Shown piece after piece: positions 33,933 through 44,663 of a DNA stretch of 64,000 nucleotides (positions are counted from its first letter, which is position 1; each line of letters begins with the position of its first letter). Made by a program: the position numbers and the translations under genes. Source of the DNA: Porodaedalea pini (taxonomy: Eukaryota > Basidiomycota > Agaricomycetes > Hymenochaetales > Hymenochaetaceae). Location: NCBI GenBank assembly GCA_002794775.1, contig NBAY01000096.1, positions 1 through 64,000 of the forward strand, in the 5' to 3' direction. Under the pieces are notes generated by a model. That model was given only the letters and a program-made list of their open reading frames with translations. It made no database searches and had not been told where the DNA came from.

Positions 33933-34451
33933 TGTTAGAGTACGACCACGTACTCAACAATCACTTAACCACCATACCTGCATACGATATGGGCAGAGGT
34001 CAAGCAATGTGGGAGAATGATAGCGGGCACCATTCAGGCAACCACCACACCCACAGACACAAGAGCGAAGAGGGGAGGAGTCAAATGCACAAGTGTTGTG
34101 GATGACGTTGTCAAGAGTAAGCAGCAGTAGATTCCAAGAATGTTGAGGTGAGGAATAATACAGGCGAACGAGCTACCTATATACTCAGTGCTTGTGAGAC
34201 CTAAGTACTATAAAGAGGATGACGTTCCTGGGAAATAGAATGTGATGGAACATCGTGGAATGTTCTTACTAATGAGCGGACGACATCACCCACGACCATG
34301 TGCAAGGGTCATGCGATCAATAAGTGGGTGACATCAGCGAAGGGAGCAATGACGGACAGAGTCCAGTGGGGAGAGGGAGAAAGGGGATATTGGAGATGAT
34401 GAAGATGATGAAGGAAAGGGGAAGGGAGAATGCGCACTTGGAGTCCTAACA
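33933..34451. mobile_element. Solo LTR (519 bp) of a related LTR retrotransposon
   Basis: Begins TGTTAG and ends GAGTCCTAACA, as do the gypsy LTRs, and is bracketed by a perfect 5-bp duplication CAGAG (33928-33932 and 34452-34456). It is richer in CpG than its surroundings. No internal region remains, as expected after LTR-LTR recombination. Orientation is not certain. Confidence 0.82.
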
Positions 34452-34809
34452 CAGAGGTCCAAACAATAAGAAAAAGGGTAAGGAATGTTGACCAGTACAA
34501 TGGCTGGTTGAATGACAATGTTGGGTGGTCGGATGGGACATAGAAGGAGCAGGAATAAGTGTCCGACAAAGTGGGAACATGTAAGAGTCCAAGAGCCAAA
34601 ATGTTAAAAACATCAAGAATGTTAGACATCAGGAGATCCAAATGATAAGAAAAAGGGTGAGGGACATTTGCCAGTGGAATGGAGGATTGAAGGATAACAT
34701 TGGATGGTTGGGACAGACATGGAAGGGGCAGGGATAAGTGTCTGACAAAGTGGGAACATGTAAAAGTCTGAAAGTGAAATGTCAAAAATGTCAGAAACAT
34801 TGTAAATCA
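34452..34809. repeat. Two tandem copies of a 179-bp unit
   Basis: ATAAGAAAAAGGGT recurs near 34466 and 34645 (period 179), and long collinear matches follow, for example GACAAAGTGGGAACATGTAA in both. The copies differ at many positions, so the duplication is old. Confidence 0.8.
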
Positions 34810-35512
34810 AAGAAAGCTATAAAGTCAGGAATGTTGCATAAGCAGGAATGACAGGTGGTGGGATCATTACCTAAATAGGAAACTGGCAGAGTGGGAATGT
34901 TGAGAAAGTGTACAGTAGTCAAAGAATGGCCAGCTGATGTGTAGGCAAGCATGGAGCGCTACACCATCTCTGATCTGCAAATGTAAAGGGCAATGATGAG
35001 AGATCCAGCAATATATTATAAGCCAGGCAAGTTTATTCCTGAGCATTGACTACCTGCTGAAGGAAACAAAATGCCTTTGGATGTGTGTAAGATAATCTTT
35101 GGAATTAGCTAGTGGTGAGATCCTTCACCTGCTCACTCATTCACAGGTGTGCTTTAAGTCTTCTTGAGTAAGATCTGTCCTGAAAGGTACTTTGCAGACA
35201 ATCATGTAAGCTTAGACCACTAAACATCTGTTGTACTAGTTTGACTGTCAGTCTGTGTAGGTCTTCATAGACGTTGCTTCTATCCTAGAAACATTAAACA
35301 TCACAAAAGCACTTTATGGGAATGGAGTGCTAGGCACACCAAAAGCTGAGTACATACCCTGCTTCATCAGGTAAGTACTTGTCTTGAGATATAGATGTCT
35401 GATGACTATAAAGCATCTGCCTAGGTATCCAAAGCCATTCAAATATATTTTAACTTCATGATCAGACAAAACTGAGTTTCTCATCCACCAAGCAATGGAC
35501 TCTGCAAAGTAA

Positions 35513-37560
35513 CCATTGCTTCTGATGGTTTTTCCCTCATAAAATCCACCTGATTCAGCTGCATATACTATGCCTGTAGCCTGAATAAATTTTATTCTCC
35601 CATGGAATCAGTCTCTAACTCTCTATTGCCATTGCCATGAGCATAATTTCCATTCATGAGCAAACTATTGTCAACTGTCAAGGTGGGGGTGCTTTACAAC
35701 AACACCGATTAGTAAATGTATATATTATGTAACAGCTTTTCTGTTTGTGCATCCCTTTCAAGATGAGATTCAAATTTTGACACTCCGCAGCACGCGTTGC
35801 GGAGCATCAGTCACGTGGTTAGTTCATTTCTGGTTACGCAGGTGCGATCCAAACTTAGACTCAATTCTTGCAGTTTCCTTCACTATAACTATTGCTGTCG
35901 CCGACTACTGCGTCCAGCCACGCTCCAGGTCTTCCGGATAGTGGTAAATGAAGTACTTGCGGAATGCAGAACACCCTAATTGGCTTGCCCTCTCGTACGG
36001 ATGCCGCCGTTCTGCATCGGACTTCGCCATCCTGCAGCACGAGTGAGCAGACATTCAGCTCCAGGCCACCCCTCCGTGCCTTCCAAACTCGAGCCAGACG
36101 ACATGATTGAGCGAGAAATCCTTCTTGCTCTTGCTCCTGGTCCCCCATGTGATGATCTGGTTTGAAATGGACTCGAATTCCTTGATCGTGAGTTTGTTGA
36201 TCAACGGGCGGAATTTCTTGTCCACGATCTCAGTTGTCTAGTTCAATTGCAGAGGGACGCTCAGACTTGCTACCTGCAGACTACTCAAGAGATGGGAGGT
36301 GTTCGAGCGAGACGGCAACTGCCGCGTGAAAGTGAACAGCCGGAGCAGTGATGCGGTTGCATGTTGAGTCGGCATGCTTGCTACGAATTTCCTTATTGCA
36401 CATTGCACATACACCGCCACGACTGGAAGAATGAACCGTAGGCAAGGGACGCCCGCCAGCGAACGGGAGGCCACTGGGTTAGCCCCGCCCATCAATGTTG
36501 AGCACACTGGCACTTTCCTCGGAGTCGGACAGCTTGTTCGATGCGGAGAAAGCGCCCACGACAAAATTCGATGCAGGTTTGCCACCAGAAACCGTTCAGT
36601 GAACCAATGACAGGTCCGACTGATGCCTGCCGAGAAGCGATTGGAGATGGAGGGCCCATACTTCCAGATACGCCATGGAATGGGATTAGCAATATGGGTT
36701 GAAGCCAAGGCCTCTAAGAGAGACCGTCCAGCCTTTCCTTGAGAACGAACATGAATTGGAGAAGTAAGTGTCAGTAGTAAATATGCAAATGGGTAATGAA
36801 AGGTACTCATCGTCCGCAATTTTACCTTTTCTGCGTCCTTCCGCTCACACTCTCTCCTCCGTACCCAGCTGCTTTCAAAGGCATTCCGTTCTTCCTCATC
36901 CGTTCTGTCGGCCTTCGTCTTATCATCTTTTGCATTCACCTTCTCTTCCCATCGGTGCTTGCGCTTTTCCGCATCCTTCGCCATCTGTACCTACTTCCTC
37001 CGTAATTCGTATCGATCGCACCATTCTATCTCGGGACGAACTGGTGCACGCCGTCGGCCCTTGTCAATTCAGAAGCAGGTAGCGGCGACTGCGTTCGAGC
37101 ATGTCTAGAGACTCCGTTCAGAAGGGTTTTACTGTCTGAAGAATCTATGAAGAACCTAGGCTCAGCGCGAACACAAATACGCTATCGACCTTTTAATCTC
37201 ATACTCTAGGTAACTACCTTAATCCTATACTACAAAAATGTGATAAAATACATCGCTAATAGATCGTTTTGACACATGCCCAGTGCCACCTACACTGCAT
37301 CGCCATCCAATCTTCATCCGCACACTAAAAACAATGGCACAACTCGGACCTCAACCATTATATGGATACCGTAATAGATGATAATCTCCCCATGCGCTGC
37401 TCAATGTACTGCGTGCGCAAGAAGGTCAGCGGCGCTGCCTTTAGACAGTATCGTCACGACGCTTAGGTGTTTTCTGGTTTGACTCCATCGAAGTCTCTGA
37501 AGAAGAGACGGAGACCTCAGGGAGAGGAACTTTGTCTAGAAGAAGAATCGCTGAATCACT
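35513..37560. other. Spacer with one weak hypothetical gene
   Basis: Separates P450 pseudogene F from copy G; the CpG-poor composition ends at about 35.77 kb. The one gene candidate is listed at 36238-36984. A minus-strand open stretch at 35861-36148 has no recognised features. No tRNA or repeat structure recognised. Confidence 0.4.
36238..36984 (-). CDS. Hypothetical protein, highly charged N-terminus
   Basis: ATG 36984 opens a Lys/Glu/Arg-rich, likely helical 55-residue start (MAKDAEKRKHRWEEKVNAKD...). A possible donor GTAAAATT follows ...KDAEKVK, with an acceptor TCTCAAG near 36745, but no downstream frame is convincing: one frame stays open for 248 codons, another contains CAMCNKEI. I do not recognise a family. 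It may be a degraded gene. Confidence 0.28.
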   Translation of the reverse strand: MAKDAEKRKHRWEEKVNAKDDKTKADRTDEEERNAFESSWVRRRECERKDAEKVKLRTMSTFHYPFAYLLLTLTSPIHVRSQGKAGRSLLEALASTHIANPIPWRIWKYGPSISNRFSAGISRTCHWFTERFLVANLHRILSWALSPHRTSCPTPRKVPVCSTLMGGANPVASRSLAGVPCLRFILPVVAVYVQCAIRKFVASMPTQHATASLLRLFTFTRQLPSRSNTSHLLSSLQVASLSVPLQLN

Positions 37561-37602
37561 CGATTCCCATCGCATGTTTCCTTGTTTATTTCACTTTATA
37601 TA
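37561..37602 (+). promoter_or_regulatory. Core promoter module of P450 G with TATA box
   Basis: CGATTCCCAT, then TTGTTTATTT, then CTTTATATAC, ending 47 bp before the ATG. The same spaced module precedes copies H (41802-41844) and I (46192-46234). Confidence 0.6.
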
Positions 37603-37648
37603 CCTTGGTGCTTCAGCCCACCTCCCTGTGACTGTTATCGCCGCGCAC

Positions 37649-39937
37649 ATGCTCTACTATCTCGTCGACGCTTCTGCGCTTGTCTGTGCTCTGGCTTGTC
37701 TGCGCCTGTTGCATTCATGGCACAAGCGTAGCAAGTCTCTTCCTCTTCCGCCGGGGCCGAAAGGACTGCCTTTGATAGGAAATGTACTCGACATGAAAGA
37801 GGCAGAAGAATGGGAGACGGCAAGGAAGTGGGGAGAGAAATACGGTGGGTCTCGTCAGAATGCTTCACAGGCTTAGCTCACTCCCTCATCTCTTAAGGTC
37901 CATTGGTCCATGTCAAGAACTTTGGAATGTCATATATTTTTGTGAACTCCTACCAGACAGCGGTTGATTTGTTCGAGAAACGCGGTTCCATTTATGCGTC
38001 GCGTCCTAAGAATGTCATGATGGACCTGTACGTAACATTTTGCTTGAATATCTAACAGGTAGCTAAATGTATCGTTACCTCCCGTCGTGTAGTGAAGGCT
38101 GGGAATGGTTTGTGCCAATGATGCCCTATGGGGATGAGCTACGGAAATCAAGACAATTGCTTCATCGCTTCCTCCAGTCATCCGTCGTGGGCGATTATAC
38201 CGCGCTCCAGACGCAGGCAACACACAGGTTGCTTGAAAGGCTTTTAAAAAGGCCGGATAAGTTCCCTGAGCTTCTTCGACAGTATGTCTTTCTCATACAA
38301 TCAGCGGAATCTTTCCTGACTATGACTCAGCTCGGCAGGAGAAACAGTTTTAATGGTCGCTTATGGCCATCAGGGTAAATTATTACTCACGCTCGTTAGG
38401 TGGCAGTGACTAATGGTCGTGACAGCTTTGGAGAAAGATGATCCATACATCGAGCTCGCGGAGAAGGGCATAGGGGCCGTCGTTGAGGCGGAGGGACTAT
38501 TCCTTGTAAATGCCTTTCCTTGGTTGCAATACCTGCCAGTCTGGTCCCCTGGAACTGGATTCAAAAAGATCGCGGAGAAAGGGTATAAACTTTCGATGGA
38601 TATGCTCCATGAACCTTACAAGATGGCGAAGGCGGAATTTGTGAGTACCTTTCTGCACGAGGTGAAGCTATTTCGATCTCTAGGCTGAGGAAAAACTAGT
38701 CGGAAGGCACGGCCGCTCCTTCGATGATGAGCAAGCTCCTTGAGACGAGCATGGCGAATAACACGCTCACAGATGACGAAGCGCTAATCGCAAAGGTGGC
38801 AGCTGTTATATACGGTGGTCAGTGGTCTTGGTACCAATGAATTTTGATGGTCTATCTTATTCTTGATGAATGTGTAGCCGGTGCAGATACGGTACGCCAA
38901 ATATATTTACATCTAATCGGCGCTGCTGATTTTTCACTACAGACGGTTTCCGCGTTGCACTCGTTCTTGTTGGCGATGCTCCTGTATCCAGAAGTTCAGC
39001 GGCGTGCGCAAGACGAACTCGACAAGATCGTAGGAAAGGATATTCTGCCGTCGTTTGCCGACCGTCCGAGCTTACCATACATCGAAGCAATCGTCAAGGA
39101 AACCTTCAGGTATGTTTCAGAGTTATTAGTAGACATAAACTAAGATCAAATTATACCCTCTATTGCTTTCACTTGCAGATGGCAACCTGTTGCGCCGTTC
39201 GGCGAGTCTCCCGTTCTTCCCTTTCTTGTAAAATTGCTGATATAGAGCATGTAAATACAGCTGTGGCACACGGCGTAGAGGAAGATGCCGAGTATAACGG
39301 CTACTTTATTCCCGCTGGCGCAACTGTGCTCCCCAACGTCTGGTCTGTCTAGTCTACTTTACTTTGCAGTTCCTATAAGAGACTAACAGATTCTATCTTG
39401 ATCGCGTACGCAGGGCGATGCTGAGAGATCCCAAAGAGTATCCTGAGCCAGATGAGTTTATTCCTGAGCGCTGGCTACCCACAGAAGGAAAAGAACCTCC
39501 TCTGGACGTGCACAAGACATCCTTCGGGTTTGGTAGACGTTGAGATCTCGTATCCTTTCATCTCAGTCACAAGCACTTCGCTAAACTCGCTGGAATAGGA
39601 TCTGTCCAGGAAGGCACTTTGCGGACAATACTGTATGCATTCAAGTCCAGAATCTTGTCACATTGTCTAATAAGTTTGTGCAGGTCTTCATAGGCGCTGC
39701 TTCCGTCCTTGCAGCATTCAACATCACGAAGGCACTTGACGAAAACGGTGTGCCGATTACACCGAAAGCCGAATATACACCTCACTTCGTCAGGTAAATG
39801 TTTCCGTTCAATTCAGTTGTATTCGACGACTATAACTGCATCCGTCCAGGCACCCTAAGCCATTCAAGTACGTGCTGACTCCAAGGTCAGAGAAGATCGG
39901 AACTGTTATTCACCAGGCGGTTGAGTCTGCGAGGTAA
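37649..39937 (+). CDS. Cytochrome P450, copy G (heme-loop splice donor damaged)
   Basis: ATG 37649 with anchor (LVDASALVCALACLRLLHSW) and hinge LPLPPGPKGLPLIGN. Same 14-exon plan as copy H, including a 14-nt GADT exon, a GC donor after the WQPVAPFG exon, YIEAIVKETFR, FIPERWLP, and RICPGRHFADN near 39600. The donor of the intron that splits the heme loop reads CG|TTGAG (39538-39543) where H has CG|GTGAG, a G-to-T change at 39540. Using the GT one base earlier shifts the frame, and reading through gives a stop at once. The rest of the gene is open, so it is either freshly inactivated or spliced unusually. Ends of the gene match H almost exactly. Confidence 0.85.
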
Positions 39938-41801
39938 TTCATTGTTTTGAAAGGTCTGTTCCACAGCCTAGTGAAAGTGAGGACTGAATTTTAGTAGATG
40001 AAGGAACTGAGAAGCCTATTTTGCTCCGACCGCTATGATATCTGTCTTGTCGCTGTCTTGCGGTGCGCAGGGCTTTATCGGTTCTTTCTCTTTTATGTCT
40101 CTTGTAACATTCTTGCATCGAATATATCTTCTGTCTTGTGTCTAAGAATTTTAGTCGGTCCGGAGAACAAGGATCGTTCCGCACAGTAGTGCGCGTCATC
40201 TATCGAGAGCGTCAAGAGGGTGATGAAGGCGAACGTGCGGCGCCGCGGGACGACTATGGTCTTTGTCAATGATAACAGCTGATATTCGATCTTCATGCTC
40301 CGCGAACGCAACATGCGCCTGGCATAGGCCACCGACCACGAAATCGGCTTGGCTTCGTGTGCACCGTTCGACTCAAAGACAAGTAATATGAGCCATTGGA
40401 CGCATCAGTCTTGACAAACCTGGGTGTAGGTAGAGGACGACGAGGCGGAGTTGCTTGAGGGTCGTGTGCTTGCTTTGGCGACTGGCAAGTACTCAGCGCG
40501 AACGGCTCAAAGCGGTATCCGTATCCTATGAAGTCCGAGTCAACATCACTCGCTAACAGCATAGTCGTTCCCTTGCACACTTCCCTACTCACCTCTCTCT
40601 CTCTCGTTTCGGCATGCTGGAGTCTGCAATTCTCGTTGTGGGTTCCAAGATTAATGCCTATATGAGTCATCTGACACCCGTCGAGTCCAAGGGATTTTCG
40701 TAGCGACTGTATTTCTCCGCCGTTGAGCTCTTTGTCTCTTGAGTATTTTATTAACTGCAGAGGGTTCTTTGCCCACCATGCACCCTTCATCTCTCTGGGT
40801 GGTTCTCCCATCGAGAGCTCTCTGCCTCTGTGAGTGCTTTTCAGCGCAAGGGGGGGGGGGGGGGGTTCTCTCACCCTCCCTGACCGCAGGCGTTCTCTCA
40901 CCCCGGTTGGCCTTTCTCTCGCCTATTCAAATACTCAGGCATCGTTGCTAGTCGGTCTTCAATTTAAATACGATTGTTCAAGAGCAATACTACTTGCGAT
41001 AATGCTGAAGTTGTGCTTTCAGAATCAGAGTGACTATTAATATTGTAGGATGCTTTTGTACGTGTCTCCGCGACGCAACAGTCCCGTGATTGGCTCAATC
41101 TGGCAGTTGCAAGACGTAAGCCTGCGACGCGAACTCGGAATCACTCAGACCTCAGAGTCAGACCACTCTCTGAGTTTCCCCTATGGTTAAGCTCACAGAC
41201 TATCTTAATTCACGCGATCCTGCTCTACACTTATCCCGAGATGCCTCGACGGATGATGCAGTGTCACTCACTATAACTTATAAGCTATCTATCATGTCTG
41301 TGCAATTCTTCTCGGCTATATTTTCTCTCACACTTACAATACTCACTGTTTTTGACTGGCTGAGAAAGTGGAGACATCAGATCATCAGACTTCGAGGAAC
41401 TTTGCCGTAATACAAGTACGGAGACGCTATGGTCCTCCGTTATCTTGCTGTCTATCCTAGTGTCTGGGTCATCAAGTCACAACTCTTGCCCGCGGAAACC
41501 AAAGATGCCATAATATGCTTTCCCCATAGCACCATTTGGCGCGCTACCGACAACTGATCTTTGTGCGCATATCAGGAATCCGGGCATATTTTGCTCCAGA
41601 GTCTTTACAGGAATACCGGAGCGGAGATCGGCTTCACTGCATACTACCCGATATGCTGCATGTTCCTCATACCTCAGAACGTCACTAACGTAAATGGCTC
41701 CGCTGCTAAGGCGTGTCCCTGTGACCCTTAGGGTATTTTCGTGTTCGGCTCCATCGAGAAGGGGCGTAGATGGACCCCACTCTACCCAAAGAATGCCGAG
41801 T
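39938..41801. other. Spacer between P450 G and H
   Basis: Holds a 16-G run and a few short open frames (the longest, minus 40901-40293, is Arg/Pro-rich and unrecognised). A CCCGTGATTGGCT patch near 41080 recurs at about 47105. No gene assigned. Confidence 0.4.
40850..40865 (+). repeat. G homopolymer of 16
   Basis: Uninterrupted run of 16 G, followed by two copies of a TTCTCTCACCC motif. Could form a G-quadruplex or reflect a sequencing artefact. Confidence 0.85.
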
Positions 41802-41844
41802 CGATTCTCATGGAGCGGTTCGTTGTTTATTTTGCTTTATATAC
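41802..41844 (+). promoter_or_regulatory. Core promoter module of P450 H with TATA box
   Basis: CGATTCTCAT, TTGTTTATTT and CTTTATATAC in the same spacing as upstream of copy G; 44 bp before ATG 41888. Confidence 0.6.
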
Positions 41845-41887
41845 ATGAGCATTTCAGTATCCTGTCCTATCTCTTATCGTCGCACTC

Positions 41888-44172
41888 ATGCTATACTATC
41901 TCGTCGATGCTTCAGCCGTTGTCTGTGCTCTGGCTTGTCTGCGCCTGCTGCAGTCGTGGCACAAGCGCAGCAAGTCTCTTCCTCTTCCGCCGGGGCCGAA
42001 AGGACTGCCTTTGATAGGAAATGTACTCGACATGAAAGAGGCAGAAGAATGGGAGACGGCAAGGAAGTGGGGAGAGAAATACGGTGGGTCTCGTCAGAAT
42101 GCTTCACAGGCTTAGCTCACTCCCTCATCTCTTAAGGTCCATTGGTCCATGTCAAGAACTTTGGAATGTCATATATTTTTGTGAACTCCTACCAGACAGC
42201 GGTTGATTTGTTCGAGAAACGCGGTTCCATTTATGCGTCGCGTCCTAAGAATGTCATGATGGACCTGTACGTAACATTTTGCTTGAATATCTAACAGGTA
42301 GCTAAATGTATCGTTACCTCCCGTCGTGTAGTGAAGGCTGGGAATGGTTTACATCAATTATGCCCTATGGAGACGAGCTACGAAGGTCGAGGCAATTGTT
42401 GCATCGCTTCTTACAGCCAGCTGTTGTGGGAGATTACAGCGAGCTTCAGACACAAACAATATATAAAATGCTGGAAGGACTTATAAGATTCCCGGATAAA
42501 TATCCGGAGGTTCTTCGACAGTATGTTTTTTTCTCATGCGTAATGACAATGCGTTGCTCACACACTACAGCTCCGTCAGTTCGATGACTTTGATGGTTTC
42601 CTATGGCTACAAAGGTAAATCAGTGATTCTACTAGACCTCCCGATCGTGCGGTGACGAATGGTTCGAGTAGCCTACGAGAAGGACGACCCGTATATTGCA
42701 CTCGCAGAGAAGGGTGTAGAGGCCGTCGTTGAGGCTGAGGGATTCTTCCTGGTAAACGCCTTCCCTTGGCTGCAATGCCTCCCAGCTTGGTTCCCCGGAA
42801 CTGGGTTTAAGAAGATTGCGGAGAGAGGATACAAGCTTTCGATCGATATGTGCCAAGAACCTTACAAGATGGCGAAGGCGAAAAATGTATGTCTCTTGTA
42901 AGACAAACTCAAGTTTGCCGAGGTTCACGCTAAAAATGCTTAGTTGGATGGAACGGCCGTTCCTTCGATGACGAGCAAACTACTCGATGCAAGCCTGTCA
43001 GAAGATGCAGTCATTAATGACGAGGCACTTATTGCAAAAGTCACTGGTGTTGTCTATGCTGGTTAGTCGTCTGGTATACGCTTACTACTCATCCCAAACT
43101 CACTGCATTTTCAGGGGGCGCAGATACGGTAGTTACAGATATTACTTATGCTGAGCAAGTCTGACCTGTCAACGTGGTAGTCAATCTCCGCGTTGCACAC
43201 GTTCTTCCTCGCAATGCTTCTGTACCCAGAAGTTCAGCGGCGCGCTCAAGACGAACTCAATAGGGTCGTAGGAAAGGATATCCTGCCGTCCTTCACCGAC
43301 CGTCCAAGCTTACCATACATCGAAGCAATTGTCAAGGAAACCTTCAGGTACGTGCATCAGGCCCGATTAAGTGTTATCAGCGGGAGTGAACTAGAAATGA
43401 AAAATTCCCTTTAACTGGTAGATGGCAACCTGTTGCTCCGTTCGGCGAGTCCTCCGTTCCTCCCCTTCTTTTGAGATTGCTGATAAATGCATAAATGCAG
43501 CCGTGGCGCACGCTGCAGGAGAAGATGACGAATATAATGGTTACTTTATTCCCGCTGGCGCCACTGTACTTCCCAACGTCTGGTTAGTAGTTGATTTACC
43601 CGCATTTCCTTCCTTAATTGTACTTACCGATTTCGATCTGAATATGTGCAGGGCGATGCAAAGAGATCCTACGGAGTATCCTGAACCGGACGAGTTCATT
43701 CCTGAACGCTGGTTACCTACAGAAGGAAAAGAACCTCTGGACGTGCACAAGACAGTCTTTGGATTTGGTAGACGGTGAGATCTTGTATCCTTTCATCTCA
43801 GTCACAAGCACTTCGCTAAACTCGCTGGAATAGGATCTGTCCAGGAAGGCACTTTGCGGACAATACTGTGTGCATTCAAGTCCAGAATCTTGTCACATTG
43901 TCTAATAAGTTTGTGCAGGTCTTCATAGGCGCTGCTTCTATCCTTGCAGCATTCAACATCACGAAGGCACTTGACGAAAACGGTGTGCCGATTACACCGA
44001 AAGCCGAATATACACCTCACTTCGTCAGGTAAATGTTTCCGACTAATTCAGTTGTATCCGACGACTATAACTGCATCCGTCTAGGCACCCTAAGCCATTC
44101 AAGTACGTGCTGACTCCGAGATCAGAGAAGATCGAAACTGTTATCCACCAGGCGGCTGAGTCTGCAAAGTAA
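41888..44172 (+). CDS. Cytochrome P450, copy H (intact)
   Basis: Fourteen exons, frame checked throughout: 41888-42083, 42137-42266, 42332-42520, 42571-42614, 42672-42886, 42944-43061, 43115-43128, 43181-43347, 43422-43444, 43501-43582, 43652-43774, 43834-43867, 43919-44028, 44085-44172; 510 codons plus stop. N-terminal anchor, hinge PPGPKGLPLIGN, I-helix GGADT encoded across the 14-nt exon 7, YIEAIVKETFR (ExxR), FIPERWLP, FGFGR|RICPGRHFADN with the heme Cys. The intron after exon 9 begins GC (gcgagt). By family it is an NADPH-reductase-dependent monooxygenase on the ER membrane; the substrate cannot be read from sequence. Confidence 0.92.
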
Positions 44173-44652
44173 TCAAGGTCTTAGAAGGCCTGTGCCAAAG
44201 CCTGTTCTGTCTGTAAATAGTAACACAAATAAATGTCTTCTATCTATTCGACACTCCCGCGCTAGCGTACACTTCTTCGTACCTTGTCTGCTTTTCAGGT
44301 GTCATGTCATTCATGTAAGACAGCACAAAATCAGCGAGACGTAAGACATCACGAGAATTGTGGCAACATAAACCATGTAATCTTGTCTAAACATGGCTCT
44401 TCGAGAGCTACAATATTTGTGATAAATGTTGAGTAATTTGTGGTTCAGAGACAAGTAGGACATATTTTGTTTCAGACACTTGAATAGCAATAAGTTTTAC
44501 CAATTTATGGAGCCCATGTCAATTAAAACTATTGCTACAATCTGCTTTGCATTCTATGGCGTGCAGATCTGAGCTCTTTCTATATCTGATGGGTGACCTG
44601 AATTCCCTTACAAGTCCAGACTCCGACGCAGACTCCGACACGTCTCAGTCCC
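44173..44652. other. 3' flank of P450 H, nothing recognised
   Basis: An AATAAA at 44226-44231 (within ACACAAATAAATGTC) may serve polyadenylation of copy H. No coding exon seen up to the retroposon. Confidence 0.4.
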
Positions 44653-44663
44653 GTGATAAGCTG

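Larger units (their letters stand above)
26934..35512 (+). pseudogene. Cytochrome P450, copy F, split by nested insertions
   Basis: Exon 10 survives at 26934-27014 (HTVDEDNMYNDQLNP..., counterpart of HAAGEDDEYNGYFIP). The gypsy element sits at its 3' edge. After it, AGTCTGTGAC resembles the start of the next intron in copy G. That intron now holds extra DNA including a solo LTR and a tandem repeat. Exons 11-14 resume at 34986: DPAIYYKPGKFIPEH with a stop in the PERW motif, FGIS, a KICPERYFADN heme loop, ILETLNITKAL, and a terminal exon ending 35512. Exons 1-9 are absent. Non-functional. Confidence 0.82.

Noticed and set aside
34452..34809. CRISPR-like array
   Set aside because: Only two long diverged units, no short conserved repeats with spacers; the organism is eukaryotic.
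40293..40901. 202-codon minus-strand ORF in the G-H spacer
   Set aside because: Low-complexity start made by the G-run, no recognisable motif, no second copy near the other P450 genes.
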